Origin: Acinetobacter sp. WCHAc010034
GTDB taxonomy: Bacteria; Pseudomonadota; Gammaproteobacteria; Pseudomonadales; Moraxellaceae
DNA length: 64,000 bases
Direction of reading: 5' to 3'
Assembly (NCBI RefSeq): GCF_001696615.3
Contig: NZ_CP032279.1
Coordinates: forward strand, 496,001-560,000
The notes below the pieces were generated by a model. The model worked only from the letters and a program-made list of their open reading frames with translations. It was not told the DNA's origin and did not search any database. Shown piece after piece: positions 45,840-53,783 of this stretch. Numbering within the stretch: position 1 is the stretch's first letter; every line of letters starts with the position of its first letter. The translations under genes were made by a program, and so were the position numbers.

Positions 45840-46261
45840 AAGGCATCAGCTTTGGCCTGATCTGCTTCTGCCTGAATCTTTTCAGCATTGGTTTTAACAA
45901 AAGCCCAGACCGAAACGCCAATATCCCCCATATTCAGCAGCTTGGTCGCATTTTCCGGCGAATACGGCGTTTCCACCTCTTTGCCGTCTTCAGCAAAGAA
46001 TACGCCTTTCCATTCTGCAATCAGATGGCAGGCGGCGGCCTCCAAAAGCAGCTCATGATAGAGCTTATCTTCGGCGCCGGCTGTAGACACGTTATAGCCC
46101 TTGGATGATACCTGATTCTGCGCGCGCTCAAGCGCCACACGGTAAGGCTTATATGCGTCACCGCGGATTTTAAACTCGGCCAGCACATTGCCTTCAGTAT
46201 CTTTGTATTCTTTCCAGAGCGAAACGTCTTTGCTTTTTTGAATTGCTACTTTTAAAGCCAT
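45791..46261 (-). CDS. Tail assembly chaperone (gpG-like)
   Basis: 156-residue protein between major tail and tape-measure genes. It has a globular first part (FKIRGDAYKPYRVALERAQ) and an acidic, Ala/Ser-rich end (ADALGKSPSSTDG). Position and the embedded slippery site near its 3' end identify it as the short form of the tail chaperone pair. Confidence 0.82.
   Translation of the reverse strand: MALKVAIQKSKDVSLWKEYKDTEGNVLAEFKIRGDAYKPYRVALERAQNQVSSKGYNVSTAGAEDKLYHELLLEAAACHLIAEWKGVFFAEDGKEVETPYSPENATKLLNMGDIGVSVWAFVKTNAEKIQAEADQAKADALGKSPSSTDGTPETEG
45833..45839 (-). promoter_or_regulatory. Programmed -1 frameshift slippery site GGGAAAG
   Basis: The minus strand reads TTG GGA AAG in the chaperone frame, giving the canonical heptamer G GGA AAG, the same as in lambda G/GT. 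The -1 frame is then free of stops for about 105 codons. Confidence 0.85.
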
Positions 46262-46299
46262 TTTCTTATCCTAAAATAAAGCCCCTTCCAGGGCCATGT

Positions 46300-47235
46300 T
46301 TATGCTGCAGTGCGGGTGATAGTTGGTGCTTCTTTGACGTGGCGGAATTCCATGGCCAGCGTGTGATCATCATTCGCATTTGTATCGGACAAGCCGTCAT
46401 TGTCCAATTCCAGCTTGGTGAAGTTGAAACCGTAAGCATTGCCCAGCACATCCTCAATGCCAATTTCAGCAGTCATCGTTTCGCGGGTTTCAACATATGG
46501 AATCCATGCTTTCGAGGCCACTGTCAGCGCCAGCGTTACGTTCAGCGTGATGGACACTTTGCCTTCGGTATAGCGGTTCGGAATTAGGCTCGCGTTGCCC
46601 AAGCACGGCTTCGCTGTCAAATTGTTATTGATCGTGATGGTGAATGATTCAGCGCACGCGGTGCCTACCGTGCTTACGCCATTAATCTTGAATGTGTTCA
46701 CATTAATTGATGACAGGAATGGCGTAGTCGTGGCGGCCAGCGGCGAAACAACCGGCGTGGCCAGCGGTGTGGAATATCCGGTGGCATTAATCGTTGCACT
46801 GCCGGTAATTTTCCCTTCAGTGTCACCTTGAATCGTCAGCTCGCCGATACGGCAGCCAGTGAACACTTGAATCAGGCCCACTTTTTTATCGTGCTTCACA
46901 ATCGCATACGTTGGCAGTGTGTCACCGCCGATCTCAAGTGTCGATACATTCGGCACGCCTGAATCAACAAAGAGATTGCCGGCCACGCCCTCGAAAAACA
47001 TATCCTGGCTAAGCGCCGATAGCTCATATTCAATGTTGCCAACAGCTTCGCCAGAAGTTGCAATAGAACCCTGCTCGAAGCGAGAATCAACAATTTCATC
47101 TGACTGAGTTAGTGAAACTGTCTTTTTTAGTGAGTCTGAGTTACGGCGCAGCGTGTGCCATACAGGCACCGCAGGCAACGTGTTTGGTGTTTCCTCTTTA
47201 GAAATATGGATGACTACGTCGGTGCCTTTAGACAT
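46300..47235 (-). CDS. Major tail tube protein
   Basis: 311-residue protein starting MSKGTDVVIHISKEE, with the tail-tube pattern GSIATSGEAVGNIEYELSAL and a later Ig-like insertion (FLSSINVNTFKINGVSTV). It precedes the tail chaperone and tape measure, the normal order. It should polymerise into the tail tube. A strong GGAGG site precedes the ATG. Confidence 0.85.
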   Translation of the reverse strand: MSKGTDVVIHISKEETPNTLPAVPVWHTLRRNSDSLKKTVSLTQSDEIVDSRFEQGSIATSGEAVGNIEYELSALSQDMFFEGVAGNLFVDSGVPNVSTLEIGGDTLPTYAIVKHDKKVGLIQVFTGCRIGELTIQGDTEGKITGSATINATGYSTPLATPVVSPLAATTTPFLSSINVNTFKINGVSTVGTACAESFTITINNNLTAKPCLGNASLIPNRYTEGKVSITLNVTLALTVASKAWIPYVETRETMTAEIGIEDVLGNAYGFNFTKLELDNDGLSDTNANDDHTLAMEFRHVKEAPTITRTAA

Positions 47236-47258
47236 GAATGCCTCCTGATTTTAGGCAA

Positions 47259-47280
47259 TAAAAAACCACCTTTCGGTGGT
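47259..47280 (-). terminator. Terminator upstream of the major tail gene
   Basis: Stem ACCACC-GAAA-GGTGGT followed by TTTTTTATTGCC on the minus strand. Confidence 0.78.
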
Positions 47281-47317
47281 ATGAATTTAGAATTAAAAAC
47301 TTAAACTTGTAAAGCGC

Positions 47318-47539
47318 CTAAGGGGTAAAGTCAACCTCAACTGAAACACCTGAAACACCACGGCGCTTAGGGCTTCCAATATCTGTGACGTCAAGTAGAT
47401 CAATACTAATGCTATGAATTGGAAGGCTATTTTCTCGCTGCCACTGGTAAATCTCAGACTGGACTGCCGCCGCAATACGCCGCTCTAATTCTTGCTTTTT
47501 TGAATCAATTTCATGAATAACTTCAAGATATTTACTCAT
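47318..47539 (-). CDS. Small phage protein, unknown function
   Basis: 73 residues, helical first half (EVIHEIDSKKQELERRIAAAV) and a short beta end. Its ATG overlaps the upstream gene stop (ATGA). It lies between tail-terminator and major tail genes. AT content suggests an accessory pair with the next gene upstream. Confidence 0.65.
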   Translation of the reverse strand: MSKYLEVIHEIDSKKQELERRIAAAVQSEIYQWQRENSLPIHSISIDLLDVTDIGSPKRRGVSGVSVEVDFTP

Positions 47540-47790
47540 GACTTACTTAATTCCCTATATTTACAAAGCTCATCATAGATAGCCTTAATTTTAGATTCGC
47601 TTAACACTTTCTTGATTTCAAACTCATAAAGCTCATGGCTGAGTTTTATCTTAAGGATCTGCTCTACATGGATCAGCGCGTCATCGCGGCTATCAAAAGC
47701 TCCCACAAATTTATAGTTGCTATTTCGCGAGTCGCCATAATCACAAGTGTATAACTGGTAATCAATTAGCTCTTCAGGAATCCCATTCAT
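47536..47790 (-). CDS. Small phage protein, unknown function
   Basis: 84 residues, acidic, with YKFVGAFDSRDDALIHVEQIL and a C-terminal helix. It is coupled to the downstream 73-residue gene and begins 3 bases after the tail-terminator gene ends. No family recognised. Being small, soluble and in a variable spot, it is an anti-CRISPR candidate only by location. Confidence 0.65.
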   Translation of the reverse strand: MNGIPEELIDYQLYTCDYGDSRNSNYKFVGAFDSRDDALIHVEQILKIKLSHELYEFEIKKVLSESKIKAIYDELCKYRELSKS

Positions 47791-47793
47791 TAT

Positions 47794-48201
47794 TTAGCCA
47801 ACTCTAAAATCTGCTCGGATAATCTTAGCATAGAAGTCATCATTCTCAATGCTCTGCGGCGCGTGCACCAGATAGACCTCAAGCTGTGAACTCTGAAAGC
47901 TCTGCAGGTGTGCATCCCATGCATCACATAAAGCTGCCATGGCCAATGTTCCGCTATTCCTTGGCGCAAAGCACTGAATGGAAATAATGCCGTAATTGCG
48001 CTTGCAGGGCTTTTCACCCATGCCGACGATCCTGCTGTCACCGTATTGCACGAAAACTTTACACCAGAGCTTGTCTGCGGGCGGCTTAAACGGCCCGCCA
48101 TCAGCTGCAGGCTGGTTTTCAATCCGCAGATTGGCTTTATCTACACCTGCAAATAGGCCTATGCGCTTATAAATTTCGGTTTCAGCTTGAGTCAGGTTCA
48201 T
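47794..48201 (-). CDS. Tail terminator-like protein (DUF4128-like)
   Basis: 135 residues with DKLWCKVFVQYGDSRIVGMGE and CKRNYGIISIQCFAPRNSG, the layout of tail-terminator proteins that cap the tube at the head side. It overlaps the upstream HK97 gp10-like gene by four bases. Position before the major tail gene agrees. Confidence 0.78.
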   Translation of the reverse strand: MNLTQAETEIYKRIGLFAGVDKANLRIENQPAADGGPFKPPADKLWCKVFVQYGDSRIVGMGEKPCKRNYGIISIQCFAPRNSGTLAMAALCDAWDAHLQSFQSSQLEVYLVHAPQSIENDDFYAKIIRADFRVG

Positions 48202-48575
48202 TTGTATTTGCTCACTACACTCTGGAAAGACAGCGCATACACGCCATTTGGCGCCTGTTTAGAATGCCCATTTTCCAGTCTCATGCCATACGGGCAGTTT
48301 GTCTGCACATAAACGATCCCGCCTATTTTAGCGGTCGATGCAGTAGCCAGTCCTTTTTGGATTGTCGTACCGCCGGCCAAATCAAATCCTTTTTCATAAG
48401 CCTTGTCCGGGCTGTTTACCGATACCTTGTGTGATGCCCGGTATTCACCATCCATCACCGGCGACCTGGTCACAACCTGCTGTAAAACTTCGCCTGTGAT
48501 TTTGCGGACATGCTTATCGCCATCCCGGAGGATCTGCAGTGCAAAATCAGCCGGCCGCTTGCTGCTCCACCCCAT
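48198..48575 (-). CDS. Head-tail/tail-completion protein (HK97 gp10-like)
   Basis: 125 residues with ITGEVLQQVVTRSPVMDGEYRASH and CPYGMRLENGHSKQAPNGVY, the ExGHSxQAPxG segment typical of HK97 gp10-like proteins. It follows the connector genes and overlaps the tail terminator by four bases. Confidence 0.82.
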   Translation of the reverse strand: MGWSSKRPADFALQILRDGDKHVRKITGEVLQQVVTRSPVMDGEYRASHKVSVNSPDKAYEKGFDLAGGTTIQKGLATASTAKIGGIVYVQTNCPYGMRLENGHSKQAPNGVYALSFQSVVSKYK

Positions 48576-48639
48576 CTAAAATCACCTCAACTTTGCCCAG
48601 TCTGATTTCATAGGCAGGCTGATCCTGCCTTACAATCAT
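48547..48639 (-). CDS. Short phage frame overlapping the gp10-like start
   Basis: 30 codons starting MIVRQDQPAYEIRLGKVEV and running into the gp10-like gene. The same frame is open further upstream (to about 48693) without a start. It may be a small gene or the cut-off end of a gene interrupted by the accessory gene at 48757-49074. Confidence 0.4.
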   Translation of the reverse strand: MIVRQDQPAYEIRLGKVEVILDGVEQQAAG

Positions 48640-48730
48640 TCGGCCATCTATGGCCTGTTGATTAGAAAGCTCTGATTTGTATCGAAAAAAAGGTTTTGAT
48701 CATCAATGCAAATCATAAATCTTACCCATT

Positions 48731-48754
48731 AAAAAACCCACCGAAGTGGGTTTT
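48731..48754 (-). terminator. Terminator of the exported protein gene
   Basis: Perfect stem AAAACCCAC-CGAA-GTGGGTTTT directly after the 48757-49074 gene. Confidence 0.85.
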
Positions 48755-48756
48755 GA

Positions 48757-49074
48757 TTAATATAAGATTTTTTGAGCGCAATATTGGTTGGCCGATTGAG
48801 CAATTTTTAGCATTATATTGTAACTACCAGTCTTGTTCATATGCTTAACATCTTCGGCGGTAAGAGTATTTACAATCATTTTTCCACTGCAATCGCAGTA
48901 CTCAACGATTTGAGCAATTGAGTAGTTTTGATTTTCTAAATACTCTTTCTGATTCTTATAACAACTATTAATATAAGGAAAATAAATTTCATCTTTTTCT
49001 TTTTTACTAAGCGGTTCAGCAGATACTGAGAGTGAAATAGTTGTGGCAATAATTAAAAAAATAATCTTTTTCAT
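48757..49074 (-). CDS. Exported small protein (prophage accessory gene)
   Basis: 105 residues with a Sec signal peptide (MKKIIFLIIATTISLSVSAEP). The mature part is ~85 residues with four cysteines (NSCYKN, EYCDCSG, YCAQK). It has its own terminator and separates two connector genes. Periplasmic location is predicted; function unknown. Confidence 0.7.
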   Translation of the reverse strand: MKKIIFLIIATTISLSVSAEPLSKKEKDEIYFPYINSCYKNQKEYLENQNYSIAQIVEYCDCSGKMIVNTLTAEDVKHMNKTGSYNIMLKIAQSANQYCAQKILY

Positions 49075-49140
49075 AGCTAAACCCCTTTACAAGTAGAAAT
49101 CAGACTCAAGAGCCTTTTCAAATATACTAATCTAAGGGTA

Positions 49141-49521
49141 TCAATTATTGGAAAATTTTCTTAGCTGAATTAAATAAACTGCCTCCGTTGGATCTTCTCC
49201 AATATTAACCACCTTAAACAGACCTTTCGGCGTATCCCATACATCACCAACCTGAGGTACCTGAGTTACTTCATTCTGCAGTAGAGTAGCCTTTGCGTCT
49301 TCGGCCTGGTAATCGGCAGGCTTAACCAGATTCTTTAGATAACTGCCAAATAGCACACCACGGCCCTGATAGGCCTCTATAGTGATGACTGGATAAGTCT
49401 GCGTTGCGAAATCGAAGTCGCCGGACTGAATCTGCTTGGAGCATACGAAGGAGTCAACAGCATCGGCCAACTTTGAATTAAAAGCCTTAGCGACTTTGGA
49501 CTGGATTTTGTTTTTGATCAT
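49141..49521 (-). CDS. Head closure/neck protein
   Basis: 126 residues with ADAVDSFVCSKQIQ, TYPVITIEAYQGRGVLFGSY and VGDVWDTPKGLFKVVNIG. The beta-rich sequence and the place between the gp6-like connector and gp10-like genes fit a head-closure protein. It overlaps the connector gene by four bases. Confidence 0.65.
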   Translation of the reverse strand: MIKNKIQSKVAKAFNSKLADAVDSFVCSKQIQSGDFDFATQTYPVITIEAYQGRGVLFGSYLKNLVKPADYQAEDAKATLLQNEVTQVPQVGDVWDTPKGLFKVVNIGEDPTEAVYLIQLRKFSNN

Positions 49522-49892
49522 GCGCGATACACTCTAAACGTAAGGCCTTTTGGCTTTAGACCCAGCGAATCAATATACGCCTTAGCAATCTGCTCATATT
49601 CTGAAATTTCTACACTTCCATCAGCAAAGCTTTCAGTCACTTGCACTGTATCAGCCTTGACGCTTTCACTCGTCGTCTGGCGCGCAATGCCCGCATAAAT
49701 CACCTTGGCAATGATGCCCTTGATGATCTCGCATGCAGCATCTTTCAGCAGCGGATCAATCGGATCTGGTACGGCGCCAACTTCATTTTTCATCCAGACA
49801 TTGGCCAGCTGAATAAGGCGAGCTTTATCACCATCCGGCGCAAAGCCAGCCCCAAGGATAGATTCAGCTTCGGCAACAGTGATAAAGCTCAT
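49518..49892 (-). CDS. Head-tail connector (gp6-like adaptor)
   Basis: 124 residues from the ATG at 49892, with GGAG eight bases upstream; a longer frame to 49928 overlaps the previous gene and is rejected. VAEAESILGAGFAPDGDKARLIQLA and the helical ACEIIKGIIAKVIYAGIARQ resemble head-tail adaptors that sit under the portal. Confidence 0.72.
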   Translation of the reverse strand: MSFITVAEAESILGAGFAPDGDKARLIQLANVWMKNEVGAVPDPIDPLLKDAACEIIKGIIAKVIYAGIARQTTSESVKADTVQVTESFADGSVEISEYEQIAKAYIDSLGLKPKGLTFRVYRA

Positions 49893-49896
49893 GCGC

Positions 49897-50292
49897 TTAC
49901 TCCTCCGGCTGTTCAGCGGCCTTAGCATCGTCAGCCGCTTTAGCTGCTTTTAATTCCGCAGCAGTCGGCTTTTTAGCTTTAGGCACAAGCTCATCGATAT
50001 GCGCCTGCATTGCGGTAACATCGTTTTTGAACGCAATTAGTTCACCATGAGCTGTGGCCAGCTGCTCTTTAAGTTCGACATTTTCAGCCTGAACCTTTTC
50101 ACATTCGGCCTTTGCTTCATCAATGGCGGCCTGCAGTTCAGGTGTGATGCCGACCGCAAGATTTACCATGACAGGTCCTGCAGAAAGCGCTTCATCACCG
50201 TATAACTCATGCTCACCCGGCTTAAAGTCTGATTCATTGATAATGCGGAAGCTGGCGCCATCCTTGATTTTTACTGTTTTGACTTGTGACAT
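49897..50292 (-). CDS. Capsid-module protein with coiled coil
   Basis: 131 residues: a short N-terminal domain (VKTVKIKDGASFRIIN), a heptad-rich helix (about 55-100) and an Ala/Lys/Glu-rich tail ending EQPEE. It lies right after the coat gene, where capsid decoration or connector-associated proteins occur. Function not assigned. Confidence 0.65.
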   Translation of the reverse strand: MSQVKTVKIKDGASFRIINESDFKPGEHELYGDEALSAGPVMVNLAVGITPELQAAIDEAKAECEKVQAENVELKEQLATAHGELIAFKNDVTAMQAHIDELVPKAKKPTAAELKAAKAADDAKAAEQPEE

Positions 50293-50308
50293 TTTTCTCT
50301 CCAGAAGA

Positions 50309-50328
50309 AAGGGCGCATAAAGCGCCCG
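50309..50328 (-). terminator. Hairpin after the coat protein gene
   Basis: Stem GGGCGC-TTTAT-GCGCCC followed by a broken T-run (TTTCTT) on the minus strand; may be leaky to let downstream genes be read. Confidence 0.55.
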
Positions 50329-50340
50329 ATCTTGATTTTA

Positions 50341-51480
50341 TTAGCCCAGCAGCAAAGCGATGTGTTCTTGCTTAATCGCTTTTACGCCCCATGCCAGGCG
50401 CACATGGTAAACAACCTGCATGAACTGGCGGTAAACAGCAATTTCAAATGCCAAGCCAGTTAACGGGTCGACAACCTGAATTACATCATCAGCGGAGTCG
50501 CCGCCTTCCGGAAGCGCCGGCGCGCGCGTGGCCAGGGCGATAGCGGAACGGGCAAACGCCACGTTGGCTGTATAAGCATTACCGCGGGTGATTGCTACAT
50601 TATCAGCAGCTGGAAGCAGCAAACCTGATTTATTGAGCGCCAAATTTACACCGGCCAAGCCGCCAGACACGTACTTATTGCCATCGCCGGCAAAGGTCAC
50701 AATATCGCCAGCAAGAATGGCGCCTGTGCCGCCATCGACTGTAATAGATACTGATTTAGCAGCTGTGGCGCCATTCACAAGGTATCCGGCGCCATCACCG
50801 TTTACATGCAAGCCTGAAGCATGGGAATGGCGGATAGCCATATTCATTACACGATCTGTCATACCGTTACGCAGCATGTCGGCCGAACCAGCTTCATTCA
50901 CCTTGAACAGGCCCGATTGCTTGCCACGCAGGTTGCCGATTGCAGCATGCCCCAGAACCAGCTGCAAGTCTGTTCGCGGCGCGCCATTTTCTTCCAGAAT
51001 GCGCAATACGCCAGCAAAGTCCGATAAGTCTGCAGCAGTGCCGAATGGCGTGGTTCCTGCCGTACCGAATGCGCGCGATGCATTTTTGTAGGCTTCCGTA
51101 TGAACATCGGCTTCAATTTCATTTACCAATGTGCGCATTGCCTGATAAAAGCGGTCAGCCTGAATCGTGCTGAAGGTTCCGGCATTGGAAAGACCTTTAG
51201 TTTCTTCGCCATTCCAGCGCACCGGCACATGGCGCGATTTGGTAATTTGCGCATCTACATGGTCGATATTGGTATCGCCAGTATCTGGAGCGTTTGCACC
51301 AGGTGTAGTGTCCTGTGCGGTAACTTCGGTTGTTACCGGTACGCGGACGTTTTGCCCGACAGCTGCGCGTTCAATTCCTGAGTCGCGGGAAACTGCAGGA
51401 ATATAGCCTGTCAGCTCGCGCGAAACCTGATCGAGCGCTTCGTAAATATCAGGGATTAAACCCGTAAGAGTATTAGCCAT
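50341..51480 (-). CDS. Major capsid protein, P22 coat-like
   Basis: 379-residue coat protein. The N-terminus TLTGLIPDIYEALDQVSRELTG and the VGQNVRVPVTTEVTAQD segment match the P22 gp5-type family, as do KSRHVPVRWNGEETKGL and RTDLQLVLGHAAIGNLRG. A beta-rich insertion sits near residues 235-300. It should form the icosahedral shell with the scaffold encoded just upstream. Confidence 0.88.
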   Translation of the reverse strand: MANTLTGLIPDIYEALDQVSRELTGYIPAVSRDSGIERAAVGQNVRVPVTTEVTAQDTTPGANAPDTGDTNIDHVDAQITKSRHVPVRWNGEETKGLSNAGTFSTIQADRFYQAMRTLVNEIEADVHTEAYKNASRAFGTAGTTPFGTAADLSDFAGVLRILEENGAPRTDLQLVLGHAAIGNLRGKQSGLFKVNEAGSADMLRNGMTDRVMNMAIRHSHASGLHVNGDGAGYLVNGATAAKSVSITVDGGTGAILAGDIVTFAGDGNKYVSGGLAGVNLALNKSGLLLPAADNVAITRGNAYTANVAFARSAIALATRAPALPEGGDSADDVIQVVDPLTGLAFEIAVYRQFMQVVYHVRLAWGVKAIKQEHIALLLG

Positions 51481-51501
51481 TCGCTATTTTTCCTTTAAAA
51501 A

Positions 51502-52260
51502 TTAATCTGTAACCTTGCCGCCTTCACGCATGAAGGATGATTGTTCTGCAGGTTTTAAATTTGTGAATTGATCGCGCGTCATAGACTTGTTGCCGCCTTG
51601 ACTGCCACCCTGAAAACCACCACCGCCGGCCTGCGAACCTTTTAAAATAGAATCCTTGTATTGATATTCGCCAACCAAAGACTCCAAGGCTTCATCAAAG
51701 TCTGCGACTTCGCCTGGGCGCGCGCGTGAATAGATCTTTTGACCATCCGCACCGTATGCCACGACTTTGCCTTCTTCTATTTTGAAGTTCTTGCCGAATT
51801 GGGCTTGAATCATGTCTGCCGGCACAGAAATGCTGTCCTGAATGTACTTGGAGCGGGCAAAGCCGCCGCCAATAAGCTCGTTATGCAGCTGCGCCTGATA
51901 AGCGTCACGCTCTTGAATAATCGGAGCGTATTTTTCTTCGACCGCTTTAATCGCTTCAGCTTTAACTTTTTCGACTTCACCGGCATCCACCAGCTTTTTA
52001 TCGTCAAAGTTTTTCAAAGTCTCCATGGCTTTTTTAGCGGCTGCCGGATCTTCGATGCCTTCAAAGGATTTAAGTGAGGATTCCGCTTTTTCGTAACGCT
52101 CACGGTTGGTTTTCACTTCACCATTTAAGCGACTGATCGTTGCAACGGTTTGCGGTGCATCATGTGCCACTTCTTTGCCATCGTCATGTAAATATACAGG
52201 CTTATCATCCATGACCTCGGCATACGTCTTGCCATCCACAACCACAGTTTTAAGTTTCAT
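51502..52260 (-). CDS. Capsid scaffold protein (DUF6651-like)
   Basis: 252 residues: a beta N-terminus (VVVDGKTYAEVMDDKPVYL), a long charged coiled coil (about 40-125), and a Gly/Gln-rich linker (SQAGGGGFQGGSQGG) before a C-terminal helix-turn-helix that would bind coat. The position immediately upstream of the coat gene supports the call. Confidence 0.8.
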   Translation of the reverse strand: MKLKTVVVDGKTYAEVMDDKPVYLHDDGKEVAHDAPQTVATISRLNGEVKTNRERYEKAESSLKSFEGIEDPAAAKKAMETLKNFDDKKLVDAGEVEKVKAEAIKAVEEKYAPIIQERDAYQAQLHNELIGGGFARSKYIQDSISVPADMIQAQFGKNFKIEEGKVVAYGADGQKIYSRARPGEVADFDEALESLVGEYQYKDSILKGSQAGGGGFQGGSQGGNKSMTRDQFTNLKPAEQSSFMREGGKVTD

Positions 52261-52331
52261 AAGTCATCCGACCCTATCTTTTAATGAGCATCCGCTCGTT
52301 ACGCTGTCCGCATCAGCTTTCAGCAGGCAAT

Positions 52332-52355
52332 AAAAAAGCACCTCGGAAGGTGCTT
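52332..52355 (-). terminator. Terminator before the scaffold gene
   Basis: Stem AAGCACCT/AGGTGCTT with a CGGA-type loop, then TTTTATTGCC on the minus strand. Confidence 0.75.
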
Positions 52356-52369
52356 AAATTGAATTTAGT

Positions 52370-52639
52370 CTATTTGGATGCTTGGTACATTACATCTCGT
52401 GCGTCATCCCACCCCTTGTTTGGGTCGGTTTTTTGCTCCGCAGGTTTTAGTTTTAGCGCCTGTGACGCAATCCAAATATCATTACGGCATACAGGACAAT
52501 TCAGCACATGTACCGTTTCGTTTCGGTCTATCTTTACTTGTGCTTCATTCTTTTGGAATTCAAGCACCGAATGGCACTTACCGCATGGGGTTGTGTAGGT
52601 CTGCAATTCAGGCGGTGTGCCTCGACTAATTACTTTCAT
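52370..52639 (-). CDS. Small zinc-ribbon phage protein
   Basis: 89 residues with two CxxC pairs (CGKCHS near 19-24 and CPVCRN near 48-53), a likely zinc ribbon. The ATG overlaps the upstream stop as ATGA. It belongs to the head module; role unknown. Confidence 0.7.
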   Translation of the reverse strand: MKVISRGTPPELQTYTTPCGKCHSVLEFQKNEAQVKIDRNETVHVLNCPVCRNDIWIASQALKLKPAEQKTDPNKGWDDARDVMYQASK

Positions 52640-53781
52640 TTTTCACCCATTACATTTTTAAAGGTTTCTCCATCCAAAGCCTTTAGCTCCGCCAATGTGT
52701 ACCCTCGCTTATTCAGCGGATCGGCAAATTTCTCAATTGGAAATTTGCCAGATTTATACAGTTCGTACTTCTTCTTACCTAGCCAAGTGCGCTGAAAGAA
52801 CTCATCCGACTGTTCAAAAAACTCCTTGAACGATGTATTGGCATCCAGCTGTCCAATTAAGTGCTTACGCTCCTCTTTTGGAATATCCTTGACTTTCCGC
52901 TCATCCATCACAAACGGCCGCTGGCCTGCAATATTCCCTTCTTTGTCACAGCCGACATAGGTCGTGCGGTTATTGGGATGCACTGGGAAGCGCGGACGTG
53001 CAGAATCATCAATGCTGTATACGTCACCATCAATTGAGGCGCAGTACTTGCAGGTGCGTCCATCCAGTGTGGCGACAACCTTCACATACTCGTAGCCAGC
53101 CGCTTTGTATGTATCAATGTAGATCGACGTGCTGACATGGCTGCGCGCAGTGCGAACCTGGCGCTCAATGACATGGCGCTCAGCTTCAAGCATCCCGCCG
53201 GTGTATGAGTATTCGCCATCAACCTTTTCGCGCTTACCCTTAATCCGCTGCACAATCTGCTGATTGGTCTGGCCTTGCGAAATGCCGTCACGGATAACAT
53301 ATTCCACCTTCTTGCGCAGTGATGCAGCAATATCCTTAAACAGGTGGTCAACCAGCTGGCCGCCCGCATACGGCGTTTTCCTGATCGTCTTGTATGCTTC
53401 CGCACCTGAGATGGCCACAGCGGCTTCACCAAGCAATTTGGCTGCATAAGCCGCCTCATACACGGCCAGCGCGATTGCTGACTTTTCGAAATCTGCAGAC
53501 AGCTCCACACTTAAAGAGTCAAACCACTCATTCAAGATGGCTTTGATTTCTTCAATGCGCTTTGATGCCCGGCCCTTGCCGGCAAAATTAAGCCCCTGCA
53601 ACACGTTGCGCTCCGCATCAGTCAGCTCTTCCAGCAGTTCGCTTAAACGCATCAGCTGCGCATTGGAGATGCTGCTGAATTGCTTGAGCAGCTCATTCAC
53701 TGACTGCGATGATGCCCGGTATAAATAAGCCTGATGCTGCGACAGTGCATCAAGTAAGGCTTTCTGCGCTGGTGTGCTCAT
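52636..53781 (-). CDS. Minor head protein, phage Mu F/SPP1 gp7-like
   Basis: 381 residues. The C-terminal F-like motif reads ATLDGRTCKYCASIDG and continues RPRFPVHPNNRTTYVG. A helical N-terminal half precedes it. It follows the portal gene by two bases, as in most head modules, and is probably injected or needed for head maturation. Confidence 0.88.
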   Translation of the reverse strand: MSTPAQKALLDALSQHQAYLYRASSQSVNELLKQFSSISNAQLMRLSELLEELTDAERNVLQGLNFAGKGRASKRIEEIKAILNEWFDSLSVELSADFEKSAIALAVYEAAYAAKLLGEAAVAISGAEAYKTIRKTPYAGGQLVDHLFKDIAASLRKKVEYVIRDGISQGQTNQQIVQRIKGKREKVDGEYSYTGGMLEAERHVIERQVRTARSHVSTSIYIDTYKAAGYEYVKVVATLDGRTCKYCASIDGDVYSIDDSARPRFPVHPNNRTTYVGCDKEGNIAGQRPFVMDERKVKDIPKEERKHLIGQLDANTSFKEFFEQSDEFFQRTWLGKKKYELYKSGKFPIEKFADPLNKRGYTLAELKALDGETFKNVMGEK

Positions 53782-53783
53782 CT

